Of a stretch of 64,000 bases of DNA, positions 31,089 through 39,234 are shown piece by piece. The stretch's first letter is position 1; each line of letters opens with the position of its first letter. The DNA is from Pseudomonas borbori (GTDB taxonomy: Bacteria; Pseudomonadota; Gammaproteobacteria; Pseudomonadales; Pseudomonadaceae), in contig NZ_FOWX01000015.1 of the NCBI RefSeq assembly GCF_900115555.1, positions 1 to 64,000 of the forward strand, read 5' to 3'. Below the pieces are notes generated by a model. The model searched no databases. It worked only from the letters and a program-made list of their open reading frames with translations, and was not told the origin of the DNA. The position numbers and the translations under genes were made by a program.

Positions 31089-31793
31089 ATGAGATCGTTG
31101 CACTTCTCGCCGCCGTTGTTGTTGCTTCTCGCGGCTTTGACCCTGCAGGGCTGTGCAGTGCTGCAACCACCGGCGCAGTTCTATCAGCTCGAACAAGGCA
31201 GGCCTGAACTGCCGCAGGACGATAAAGGGCCGGCGTTACTGCTCGGCCCGTTGAAGCTGGCGGACTACCTGTTGCGCGAAAATCTGGTGCAGCGTGAGCT
31301 CGACGACAGCCTCTCGCTCAGCCAGCAGACCCGCTGGGCCGGCAGCCTGCAGGACGATGTCGGTCAACTGCTGTTGCGCCAACTGGCCGGGCAACTCGAT
31401 ACCAGCCGCGTCGCGCTGTATCCCGATCGCGTCGGTTTCGCCACTGAGGTTCAGGTGGTGCTGAACATCAGCCGACTGGATTCGGGCGTGCAGCAGCCCG
31501 CGGTGCTCGAAGCGCAATGGCGCCTGCTCGATGCCGCCGGGGCGCAGCGAGGCAGCCGAGTTGTGCGCCTGCAGGCCGAACACGGCGGCACTGTGACCGA
31601 GCAAGTGCGTGCGCAGAGCCAGCTGTTGCAGCAATTGGCTGGCGAGTTGGCTAGCGCAATCAAGGCCATGCCGGTTGCCGAGGCCGCACCTGCGCGCAAG
31701 CCGGTGGTCAGCGCACCGCCCAAGCCGCCGGTCAAGAGTCCGCCGGTTCCGGTACTTGAGCCGGCCACACAAACGGAAGTGTTCCGCTTCTAG
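31089..31793 (+). CDS. ABC-type transport auxiliary lipoprotein (PqiC/YmbA-like)
   Basis: This 234-residue lipoprotein starts MRSLHFSPPLLLLLAALTLQGC, with the lipobox cysteine at residue 22. The mature domain has the PqiC/DUF330 pattern (QFYQLEQGRPEL, LLLGPLKLADYLLRENLV, WAGSLQDDVGQLLLRQLA). A Pro/Ala/Lys-rich tail ends in EVFRF. It starts 7 bp after the MCE gene. PqiC-type lipoproteins form outer-membrane rings that meet MCE tubes, so this is probably the outer-membrane end of the same transport system. The ATG at 31089 was chosen because it gives the signal peptide; the longer open frame before it is antisense-like noise in the MCE gene. Confidence 0.88.
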   Translation: MRSLHFSPPLLLLLAALTLQGCAVLQPPAQFYQLEQGRPELPQDDKGPALLLGPLKLADYLLRENLVQRELDDSLSLSQQTRWAGSLQDDVGQLLLRQLAGQLDTSRVALYPDRVGFATEVQVVLNISRLDSGVQQPAVLEAQWRLLDAAGAQRGSRVVRLQAEHGGTVTEQVRAQSQLLQQLAGELASAIKAMPVAEAAPARKPVVSAPPKPPVKSPPVPVLEPATQTEVFRF

Positions 31794-31848
31794 GCGCCAG
31801 CAGCCTGTCGGGTTTTCGTGCAATCGAGGTCCGACAGTCGGTCAGCGT

Positions 31849-31916
31849 GTAGCCTGGATGCAATCCGGGGCGCGGTGGCTTGGCCAATACGAGTCCCCGG
31901 ATTGCATCCGGGCTAC
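31849..31916. repeat. Inverted repeat element with 22-bp arms
   Basis: The arm at 31849-31870 (GTAGCCTGGATGCAATCCGG and GG) is complementary to 31895-31916 at 21 of 22 positions. It lies in a 329-bp gene-free gap that otherwise holds a second, shorter palindrome-like stretch (TGGGTTAGCGGCGCG near 31936 against GCGGCGCGTAACCCA near 31983) and nothing coding. Both are of the interspersed type I recall from many Pseudomonas genomes. Confidence 0.7.
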
Positions 31917-32122
31917 GGGCCGGCTTCGTAGGCTGGGTTAGCGGCGCGGTACGCTGGCAGATCACCCGAGCGCGATCGTGACGCGGCGCGTAACCCATCA
32001 AGCGATCGACCGCGTTGCGCCGCGTCCCCTGTGGCGTGATGTCGGCTAATGGCTGCATGCGGCTAACCTGCGCGCCCCGCCCCGCCCTAGGCGTTTTTGT
32101 GATTCTTCGGCTTTTCGGCTTT

Positions 32123-33628
32123 TTAGCGGTGTTCGTGCATGTGCGCCAGCTGGCGCTCGAGCAATGATGGGTAAGGCTCCAGCAGGCGCTCCACGCAGCA
32201 GGCGCCTTCCGGGCTGGCGATAGTGCGAATGCGCGCGCGCTGGCGTACCAGCGCATCGTCACCCACCCGCCGTTCGAGCAGCAGCAGGTTGCGGCTGTGC
32301 TGGGAGAGGGCTAGGGCATCCTGGGCGGTCTCGCTGAGCAGCAGGTCGCCCTGGCTCAAATCGAGCAGCTCTTCGCCCTGGGTCAGGCCCAGTTGCAGTT
32401 GCAGGGTGATGCCGCTGTCGGCCACCTCTATCTGCAGGGCATGGCCGAGCGCACGCATCAGTTCGCCGCAGCAGATGGCATGGGTCAGGTAGTCCTCACC
32501 GCTGTCCTGGTGATGGAACAGCATCAGGCTGCTGCCGTCGTTGAGGGTGTGCAGTTCGCCTCGATAGAGCGCCGAGGCCTGGTTCAGGCAATCGCGATAA
32601 CGTTGCAGCAGATCCATCAGGCGTGCGCGCGGCAAGCGTCGGAGCTGCTCCTGGGCGCCCAGTTGGATGGCCAGCACGGCGCTCTGTTGCGGGGCGTTGA
32701 CGGTAAGCGTGGGAATCGCTGCCGGTTCATCGCCGTGGTCGCGCAGATCGGCGAAGGGGTCGTCATCGTTCGACGGGTCGCGTGGGCGGTCATGGCCAGC
32801 CTGGTTGCTGTCGTCAAAGCGCTCATCGTGCAGGTCGCGCACCTCGAAGGCCGGTTCGCCGTCGTCATCGTCGAACTCGTGCTGGTCGGCCTCCTCGTCA
32901 TGAAAATCCTCGGGCTCAGACTCGGGCTCGGGTTTTTCCGGGACCAGGCGCATTTGCAGTTGACGTGCCAGGTCGCCGATTTCGTCCTGACGGCCGGCGC
33001 CGGGCGCCGGATCGTCCGGGTCGCGTAACCAGACGCGCAGTTGCAGCAGCGGGGTGGAGATATGCCGGCCCAGGCGCATGCTCAGGGACAAGGCCAGTGC
33101 CAGCAGAATCAGGCTGAGGATGCCCATGCTCTGCAGGCTGATGGTCATCGGTTGCTGAAACTGGCGCATGTCCAGGCTGATGCGTAATTGGCCGGCGATC
33201 ACCTCCTGAAAGGCAATCGGAGTCGAGTACAGGCCTTCGGTCTCGCCCAGCATGGTCTTGCTCGGGCGCGCACCCGCTTCGGCGAGCACGCGGTTATCCA
33301 CGCTGTAAATCGCGGCGTGAGCCACCAGCGGGTTTTTCACCAGGTTGTTCAGCAGCACGCTGAGGCTGAGGATGTCATTGGACACCAGCAGCTCGGTGGC
33401 CGAGGAGGCCGTCTGGGTGATCAGGCTGGTGCCCAGGGCTTCGGCCTGCTGTTCCATCGCATGTTTGAACTGCATGCCGATCACCCAGGCATAGATCACC
33501 AGCGCCAGAGCCACGAGCAACAGGCTATGGCTGGCGATGCGCAAGGCCAGGGGCACGCGGCGTTGACGCAGGGCCTGGAACAGCAGCAGGAAGAAATTAT
33601 CGGGCTTGACGGGGGCGGGCCGGTTCAC
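32123..33628 (-). CDS. YtjB/AhpA-like (SMP_2) membrane protein with cyclase-like C-terminal domain
   Basis: This 501-residue inner-membrane protein is divergent from serB, the conserved place of E. coli ytjB (smp). It has a first transmembrane helix (about 32-50), a periplasmic domain of about 120 residues (LVKNPLVAHAAIYSVDNRVL), a second helix (about 165-185) and a HAMP-like juxtamembrane segment. A striking acidic linker follows (about residues 235-300, DDDD, EPEDFHDEEAD), then a C-terminal domain that resembles a class III cyclase fold (AVLAIQLGAQEQLRRLP, ELHTLNDGSSLMLFHH) but without recognisable catalytic metal aspartates. The N-terminal part fits the SMP_2 family; the C-terminal assignment is inference. 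Function is unknown, and PAO1 has a similar gene at this place. Confidence 0.7.
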   Translation of the reverse strand: MNRPAPVKPDNFFLLLFQALRQRRVPLALRIASHSLLLVALALVIYAWVIGMQFKHAMEQQAEALGTSLITQTASSATELLVSNDILSLSVLLNNLVKNPLVAHAAIYSVDNRVLAEAGARPSKTMLGETEGLYSTPIAFQEVIAGQLRISLDMRQFQQPMTISLQSMGILSLILLALALSLSMRLGRHISTPLLQLRVWLRDPDDPAPGAGRQDEIGDLARQLQMRLVPEKPEPESEPEDFHDEEADQHEFDDDDGEPAFEVRDLHDERFDDSNQAGHDRPRDPSNDDDPFADLRDHGDEPAAIPTLTVNAPQQSAVLAIQLGAQEQLRRLPRARLMDLLQRYRDCLNQASALYRGELHTLNDGSSLMLFHHQDSGEDYLTHAICCGELMRALGHALQIEVADSGITLQLQLGLTQGEELLDLSQGDLLLSETAQDALALSQHSRNLLLLERRVGDDALVRQRARIRTIASPEGACCVERLLEPYPSLLERQLAHMHEHR

Positions 33629-33801
33629 AGAGCTCGGCTCTTATCGACAGTAGGTGTCGCGCAGTATAGCGACCGCTCTGCATAGGGCAAAGCGCCGCGC
33701 GTGTCCGTATGGCCGCGAAAATGGGTAGAATGGGCGGCTTTTCCGCAAGCTTGCTCTGCCAGCAGCCTGTTGACCATTAACCGAGCCCCGGAGGGTGCGC
33801 C

Positions 33802-35016
33802 TTGCGCGAAATCGTCCTGATCAATATTACCGGCGAAGACCGTCCCGGTCTGACTGCCGCAATTACCGGTGTGCTGGCCCAAGGCGGGGTGAATATCCTC
33901 GATATCGGCCAGGCGGTGATCCACGACACCCTGTCCTTCGGCATTCTGGTTGAGATTCCGCCTACCGAACAGGGCTCCTCGGTGCTCAAGGATCTGCTGT
34001 TCGCCGCCTACAAGCTCGACCAGCAGGTGCGCTTCACCCCGGTGTCCGAGGCGGATTACCAGCAGTGGGTCGACGGTCAGGGCAAGGCGCGGCATATCGT
34101 GACCCTGCTGACCCGCAAGGTGACGGCCGAGCAATTGCAACGGGTCAGCGCCATTACCGCCAAGTACGGCCTGAACATCGACCATATCGATCGCCTGTCC
34201 GGGCGCATGCCTCTGGATATGCCGGCCGAGCAGGGCAAGGGTTGCATCGAGTTTTCCGTGCGTGGCGAGCCGGCCGATCAGGCGGCCTTGCGCGCCGAGT
34301 TCCTCAGCGTGGCGCAGGAGCTCAACGTCGATATCGCCTTCCAGCGCGATTCGCTGTTTCGGCGCAATCGCCGCCTGGCGGTGTTCGACATGGATTCGAC
34401 GCTGATCGAGGCCGAGGTGATCGACGAGCTGGCCAAGGCTGCCGGGGTTGGCGAGCAGGTATCGGCGATCACCGAGCGGGCCATGCGCGGCGAGCTGGAT
34501 TTCGCCGCCAGCTTCAGGGAGCGTCTGGCCCTGCTCAAGGGCTTGCCGGAAAGCGTGCTGAGCGACATCGGCGCCTCGCTGCGCCTGACCGAGGGCGCCG
34601 AGACGCTGTTCAGCGAGCTGCACCGCCTCGGCTACAAGACCGCGATCCTGTCCGGCGGCTTCAGCTACTTCGCCAGGCAGCTGCAGGCCAAACTGGGTAT
34701 CGACTACGTCTTCGCCAACGAACTGCAGATCGTCGACGGCCTGGTCACCGGCGTGGCGGTCGAACCGATCGTCGACGCCCAGCGCAAGGCCGACCTGTTG
34801 CGCGAGCTGGCGGAAAAACAGGGGTTGCGCCTGGAGCAGACCATCGCCGTCGGCGACGGCGCCAACGACCTGCCAATGCTGGCCATTGCCGGCCTGGGCG
34901 TGGCCTTCCGGGCCAAGCCGCTGGTCAAACAGTCGGCCAAGCAGGCCATCTCGACCCTGGGCCTGGATGGCATCCTCTATCTGCTGGGCTTCCGCGATCG
35001 CGATGGCCTGGAGTGA
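33802..35016 (+). CDS. serB: Phosphoserine phosphatase SerB
   Basis: This 404-residue HAD phosphatase performs the last step of serine synthesis. Two ACT-like regions occupy the first 180 residues (MREIVLINITGEDRPGLTAA), and the HAD core follows: DMDSTLIEAE with nucleophile Asp (about residue 197), LSGGFSYFA (motif II), and GDGANDLPML (motif IV). The start is TTG at 33802, with GGAGG 8 bp ahead; no ATG is near. It is divergent from the YtjB-like gene and convergent with fimX. The long ACT-containing form is typical of Pseudomonas. Confidence 0.96.
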   Translation: MREIVLINITGEDRPGLTAAITGVLAQGGVNILDIGQAVIHDTLSFGILVEIPPTEQGSSVLKDLLFAAYKLDQQVRFTPVSEADYQQWVDGQGKARHIVTLLTRKVTAEQLQRVSAITAKYGLNIDHIDRLSGRMPLDMPAEQGKGCIEFSVRGEPADQAALRAEFLSVAQELNVDIAFQRDSLFRRNRRLAVFDMDSTLIEAEVIDELAKAAGVGEQVSAITERAMRGELDFAASFRERLALLKGLPESVLSDIGASLRLTEGAETLFSELHRLGYKTAILSGGFSYFARQLQAKLGIDYVFANELQIVDGLVTGVAVEPIVDAQRKADLLRELAEKQGLRLEQTIAVGDGANDLPMLAIAGLGVAFRAKPLVKQSAKQAISTLGLDGILYLLGFRDRDGLE

Positions 35017-35105
35017 TAAGCCGATAAGGCGCGCTGGCTCGGCTAGGGCTTGAGCGGAATGGGGGAGGAACAATGAGGGTGTGTCAGCCTCGATGGCGGG
35101 GCACG

Positions 35106-35154
35106 ATCCCTCATCCCTCATCCCTCATCCCTCATCCCTCATCCCTCATCCCTC
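35106..35154. repeat. Seven perfect tandem copies of ATCCCTC
   Basis: The heptamer ATCCCTC is repeated seven times without error (49 bp) in the gap between the convergent 3' ends of serB and fimX, 8 bp before the fimX stop codon. A simple repeat of this kind is prone to slippage; it would sit in the 3' untranslated region of both transcripts. Confidence 0.95.
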
Positions 35155-35161
35155 ACTCGCA

Positions 35162-37231
35162 CTATTCGTCGCCCGCCGAGAAGTCGTAGTCCATCGACTG
35201 GCTGGGGCCTTGCAGGTAGTAACCCTGGATGTAATTGACCCCGGCCTGCCAGAGCGTGGCCAGCACGCTGGCGCTCTCGATAAAGGGCACTATGGTCAAC
35301 TTGGCCTGGGCGTGTAGGCTGGCCAGCAGGGCTTTCAGCGCCTCCTGGCTGTCCGGGGTGGCCAGGTCCTGGGAGAAGGAGCCGTCGATCTTGACGAAGT
35401 CGATGTGCAGGTGTTTGAGGGTGTTGAAGGGGTTGATTGCGCAGCCGAACTGGCTGAGCGCCACCTTGCAGTGCAGTTCGTTCAAGCCTTGGGTCAGCGC
35501 CTTGGCCTGCTTGAGGTAGGCGATGGCGTCCGGTTCGCTGAACTGGAAGGCCAGCGCGTCCGAGGGCAGGCGTGCCGCCTTCAAGGCCACGCTGAGCCAC
35601 GGCAGCAGGGTCTGATCCTGCAGGCTGGCGCTCGACAGGTGGACGAACAGGTGAGTGTTGTGGCCCTTGTTGCGGTGGTCGGCGAGCAGCTTGATCGAGT
35701 TGAGGATCACCCAGCGGTCGATTTTCTCACCCAGGCCGGCCTCTTTGGCGGCGTTGAGAAACTCGTGCGGCGGGACCTCTTCGCCTTGCGGGCTGAGCAG
35801 GCGCAGCAAGACTTCGTAGTATTCATGGCTGTCGCCGCGCAGGCTGATGATCGGCTGGAACAGCAGGCGGAAGCTGTTGTGCTCCAATGCCTGCTGGACC
35901 ATGGCGACTATGTTGCCGCGGTTGGCGGCCGCGGCCAGCTCATCGCCGGGGTTGAACAGCTTGAGCGCATTGCCCTGGTCGAGTTCGTCGGCGCAGCGCT
36001 GGGCGCGGTCGACCACTTCCTGGGCTTTCGGGGTTTTTTCGTTGAGGCCGGCGACGCCAATCGACAGGGTGCTCTGTGCCGTGCGGCCGTTGACGTCGAA
36101 CAGGTTGCTTTCGACCTTTTTCATCAGGCCGGCCAGGCCGGCTTCTGTTTGCTCCGGGGTCTTTCCGGGTTGCAGGACGGTGAATACATCGTCGCCAAAG
36201 CGTGCCAGCTGTGCCTCGGGGGTGAAGTGGCCGCGCAGCAGGTTGGCCAGGTCGGCGAGCAGCAGGTCGATCCCCGCCAGGCCGACCTCTGCCAGCAGGC
36301 TGGCATAACGGTCGATGCGGATATAGGCCAGGCTGGCCGGCTGGCCGGCATTCACCGCGCGCTCGGCGGCAGCATCCATCAGGCCGAGGAAATGAGTGCG
36401 GTTGTACAGGCCGGTGACCAGATCCTGGCTGCTGATTTCGCGCAGCTTCTCTTCCAGTTCGGCGTTGCCGCTTTCTGCGTGGATCACCACCTGGATGCAG
36501 GGTTCGCCGTCATAGTTGGCCGGTGAGAAGCTCATACGCACCGGGAAGCTCTGGCCGTCGGCCTGGACGCCGGAGCAGGCCAGTTCGGCGTTGCCTTCGG
36601 CGCTCTGGTAGTTTTTCAGGAAGTCCTTGAAGCTGCTCTGGTCGGCGCTGGCGATCAGGTCGATCATCGGCATGCCTTCCAGCTCATCGCCATCCTGATA
36701 GGCGAAGAGTTCGAGGTAGGCGCGGTTGGCGTAGATGTGCATGCCGTCATGCACGTAGGCGATCGCATCGACCGAACTGTCGAGCAGCAACTGGCAGCGC
36801 TTTTCTGTCTCGCGCAGGGCTACTTCGGCGGCACGCCGGGCGCGGCGTTCCTCGAGGTTGGCCAGTTCGCGTTTGGCCACCAGCACCAGGCGCTCGTCTT
36901 CGCCTTGCGGCAGCGCATCCTGGGCCCCCAGGGCCAAGGCCTCGGTGATGCTGTCGGAGTCATTGTCGGCGAGCAGCTGGATAACGGGGATATCTTTGGC
37001 CTGGCGGCGAATCGCGTTGATTGCCTCGCCTGGCTCGAGGTGTTCGCTGCTGGGGGCGCAGATCAACAAATCCCAGCTGTGCTGCAGGGCCTCGCTCAGG
37101 TCTTCGCTGGAGATCAGGCGATGCACGCGCGTGGCGCGGCCGGCGTTGCGGAACAGGCTGACGAGACGCTCGGCCTCGTTCTGCGAGTCTTCGAGAATCA
37201 GCAGTCGAATGGTTTTTTTTTCGATGGCCAT
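35162..37231 (-). CDS. fimX: FimX: c-di-GMP-binding REC-PAS-GGDEF-EAL protein for type IV pili
   Basis: This 689-residue cytoplasmic protein has an N-terminal receiver-like domain (IRLLILEDSQNEAERL) lacking the phosphoacceptor Asp (LLICAPSS), a PAS domain (about 135-255), a degenerate GGDEF domain (RFGDDVFTVL in place of GGDEF) and a degenerate EAL domain (YYEVLLRL in place of EAL). These substitutions match FimX of P. aeruginosa, which binds c-di-GMP in the EAL domain without turning it over and promotes type IV pilus assembly and twitching. The location beside serB is also that of PAO1 PA4959. I chose ATG 37231 (MAIEKKTIRLL) over a TTG four codons upstream. It is followed on the same strand by no close partner, and the PilZ-like gene lies 63 bp upstream. 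Confidence 0.95.
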   Translation of the reverse strand: MAIEKKTIRLLILEDSQNEAERLVSLFRNAGRATRVHRLISSEDLSEALQHSWDLLICAPSSEHLEPGEAINAIRRQAKDIPVIQLLADNDSDSITEALALGAQDALPQGEDERLVLVAKRELANLEERRARRAAEVALRETEKRCQLLLDSSVDAIAYVHDGMHIYANRAYLELFAYQDGDELEGMPMIDLIASADQSSFKDFLKNYQSAEGNAELACSGVQADGQSFPVRMSFSPANYDGEPCIQVVIHAESGNAELEEKLREISSQDLVTGLYNRTHFLGLMDAAAERAVNAGQPASLAYIRIDRYASLLAEVGLAGIDLLLADLANLLRGHFTPEAQLARFGDDVFTVLQPGKTPEQTEAGLAGLMKKVESNLFDVNGRTAQSTLSIGVAGLNEKTPKAQEVVDRAQRCADELDQGNALKLFNPGDELAAAANRGNIVAMVQQALEHNSFRLLFQPIISLRGDSHEYYEVLLRLLSPQGEEVPPHEFLNAAKEAGLGEKIDRWVILNSIKLLADHRNKGHNTHLFVHLSSASLQDQTLLPWLSVALKAARLPSDALAFQFSEPDAIAYLKQAKALTQGLNELHCKVALSQFGCAINPFNTLKHLHIDFVKIDGSFSQDLATPDSQEALKALLASLHAQAKLTIVPFIESASVLATLWQAGVNYIQGYYLQGPSQSMDYDFSAGDE

Positions 37232-37294
37232 ATCAGGAGTCAAATCTGCGGCGAACGGGCGTGAAAAGGTGACAAAAGCTGCTGTGCCGGCAAT

Positions 37295-39106
37295 CTACAG
37301 CGACTTCCATAACGAGTCAAAGTCTTCCTCCCCGCCTGCGCGGTGGTTGTCATGGGCTGTGACGGGTTTCCTGGTATCGCTGGCGTTCTGTTCGACACTG
37401 CAGTATTCGAATTGATTGAAGCTGCCGGTGCTGGTTTGTCGATGGCTCAGTACGGCTCGGCGTTCGGTGCCATTGCGGTTGATCATTACCTTGTTGCCTT
37501 CCTGGAAGGGCAGGCGTGGTGTGATCAGGGTGGCGGGGCGGGAGATCGCACTGATTTCCGGCAGCAGCAGGGCGCGCAGGTATTGGCTGTTGTGTTCGGC
37601 CTTGCGCAGCAGTTGCAGGCCGCAAGCCTGTGCATGCGGGGCGATCAATTCGATGCCCATCTGGGTGCCGCCGCCGCGAACCTGACGAATCCAGCGCACC
37701 ACGGCAACGCTCCAGCCCTGTTCCGGCGAGTCCTGCACGCCGAGCAGCTCACCGGCTTGCAGTTGGCTGGGCACCTCTTTGGGCCAGGACAGGCAGTAAC
37801 CGCCCGGGCTGTGGTTGACGATCGGCAGGACGAAGGTCGGGTAGCTCTCGGTGTCGGCGGGTTCGGCCTGAATGGCTTGGTTCGAGGGTTTGCTGTACTC
37901 GATTTCCTCCAGGAGCATGCCACTGCTCCAGCTGTTGCTCTTGTGGGTGTCGAAGGCTTTCGACCAGACATCCGCAGTGCCGCTATCGGTGTCGGGGTTG
38001 AACACCGCTGCCTGGGGCTCGCTCGCCAGTTGCAGGATCTCGTTGAAGGAGCGCTCGCCGGCCAGGAAAAAATGCAGGGCACTCATGCCGATGCACAGGG
38101 TCAGGGCGCCCTGGCCGTGGGTGCGATTGAAGGTCCGTTCGGAGATGTCGCCCCAGGCCGCGGCGAGGTGTTGCAGCATGTCCAGACTGAACCCTTCGGG
38201 TACCAGCAGGCGCGACTGGCGGGTATTTTCCGCAGGCAGCAACAGGTACTCCTGAATCGCATCGACCAGTGGATGGGGGTCGATGCCCAGTGCGTTGTGC
38301 AGTCCCTTGTCCTGAAACAGTGAGCTGTAGCGCGGCGGGCCATCCACTTGCGGGGCCACCGCGAACAGGCTTGAGGGCGCATCGCCGGCTTGCAGGTGGA
38401 CCAGCGCACTCCAGGGTTCGAGGACTTCGGCGAGACGTGCGATGCCGTTCTGGCGCATCTGGTTGCAGCGGGCGCAGCCGAGCAGCAAGGCCACCACGTA
38501 GCTCTGCTCGGTGCTCAGGCTCTGCGTGTGGCGGGCCAGCGGATCGCGGATCGCGAGTCTGTGCAGGCGCCGCTCGCGGGCTATCTGGTAGAGCTGGTGC
38601 AGCTCCAGCCAGAGGCCTTCCGGCACCGGGCAGTACAATTGGCTGGAGCGAATCAGGGGGCCGCACAGGCTATGGGTGGCGCGCTGCAGGGCGACGCTCA
38701 GGAGTGGATTGCGCTCGCCATTGTTTTGCGGGGCGAGGTTGGCAACGATCAGTTTGTAGCCGACGGCCAGATGGTTCTGCAGGGCCTGGCAGAGATTGGC
38801 AATTTTGCGCGGGCGTTCATCGAGGACTATCGCCTGGTTGAGGAAGTGGCGCTCCAGGTGTTTGCAGACGAAGTAGATCTCCGGGCGCAGTAACTCCAGT
38901 AACTGCAGGCGGTTATCCGCCGCGGTGCGCAACTGGTTGAGCTCGACCAGGGCCTGGTATAGCTGGCGGGCGGTTTCTCCGATATTGGCTTTCGGCAGGT
39001 TGGCGATCCAGCGCTTGAGATCGCGCGGGCTGGCATCGCAGAAAGACAGGACAGACTTTTGCGGTGTGGGGATCCGGAGCAGTAGGTGGGAACTCTGTTT
39101 ATCCAT
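37295..39106 (-). CDS. Large protein with PilZ-like C-terminal domain, upstream of fimX
   Basis: This 603-residue protein has a long helical N-terminal part (about 1-420, no signal peptide or transmembrane helices) and a C-terminal domain. The latter has a region FVLPIVNHSPGGYCLSWPKEVPSQ (about 445-468) resembling the second PilZ motif (D/NxSxxG), then a beta-barrel-like GELLGVQDSPEQGWSVAVVRWIRQ. A clear RxxxR c-di-GMP motif is not visible, so c-di-GMP binding is uncertain. The start is ATG 39106 (MDKQSSHLLLR), 12 bp after GGAG. It lies 63 bp upstream of fimX on the same strand, as PA4958 does in PAO1, so it could be co-transcribed and work with FimX in type IV pilus control. Its role is not known to me. 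Confidence 0.7.
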   Translation of the reverse strand: MDKQSSHLLLRIPTPQKSVLSFCDASPRDLKRWIANLPKANIGETARQLYQALVELNQLRTAADNRLQLLELLRPEIYFVCKHLERHFLNQAIVLDERPRKIANLCQALQNHLAVGYKLIVANLAPQNNGERNPLLSVALQRATHSLCGPLIRSSQLYCPVPEGLWLELHQLYQIARERRLHRLAIRDPLARHTQSLSTEQSYVVALLLGCARCNQMRQNGIARLAEVLEPWSALVHLQAGDAPSSLFAVAPQVDGPPRYSSLFQDKGLHNALGIDPHPLVDAIQEYLLLPAENTRQSRLLVPEGFSLDMLQHLAAAWGDISERTFNRTHGQGALTLCIGMSALHFFLAGERSFNEILQLASEPQAAVFNPDTDSGTADVWSKAFDTHKSNSWSSGMLLEEIEYSKPSNQAIQAEPADTESYPTFVLPIVNHSPGGYCLSWPKEVPSQLQAGELLGVQDSPEQGWSVAVVRWIRQVRGGGTQMGIELIAPHAQACGLQLLRKAEHNSQYLRALLLPEISAISRPATLITPRLPFQEGNKVMINRNGTERRAVLSHRQTSTGSFNQFEYCSVEQNASDTRKPVTAHDNHRAGGEEDFDSLWKSL

Positions 39107-39234
39107 CTGGCTTGGATACTCCAACGCCCGGAGCTCGGCCGAGTCAGTCTCTTGAAAATCGATGTGGCGAACTTTAGCAGTATCTGGCAGGGGGTGCAGC
39201 CTGACATCGCCAGGCTGCTCGGGCGCTATCCGGA

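Noticed and set aside
35106..35154. Short regular repeats considered as a CRISPR array
   Set aside because: The units are 7 bp, identical and directly adjacent without spacers.
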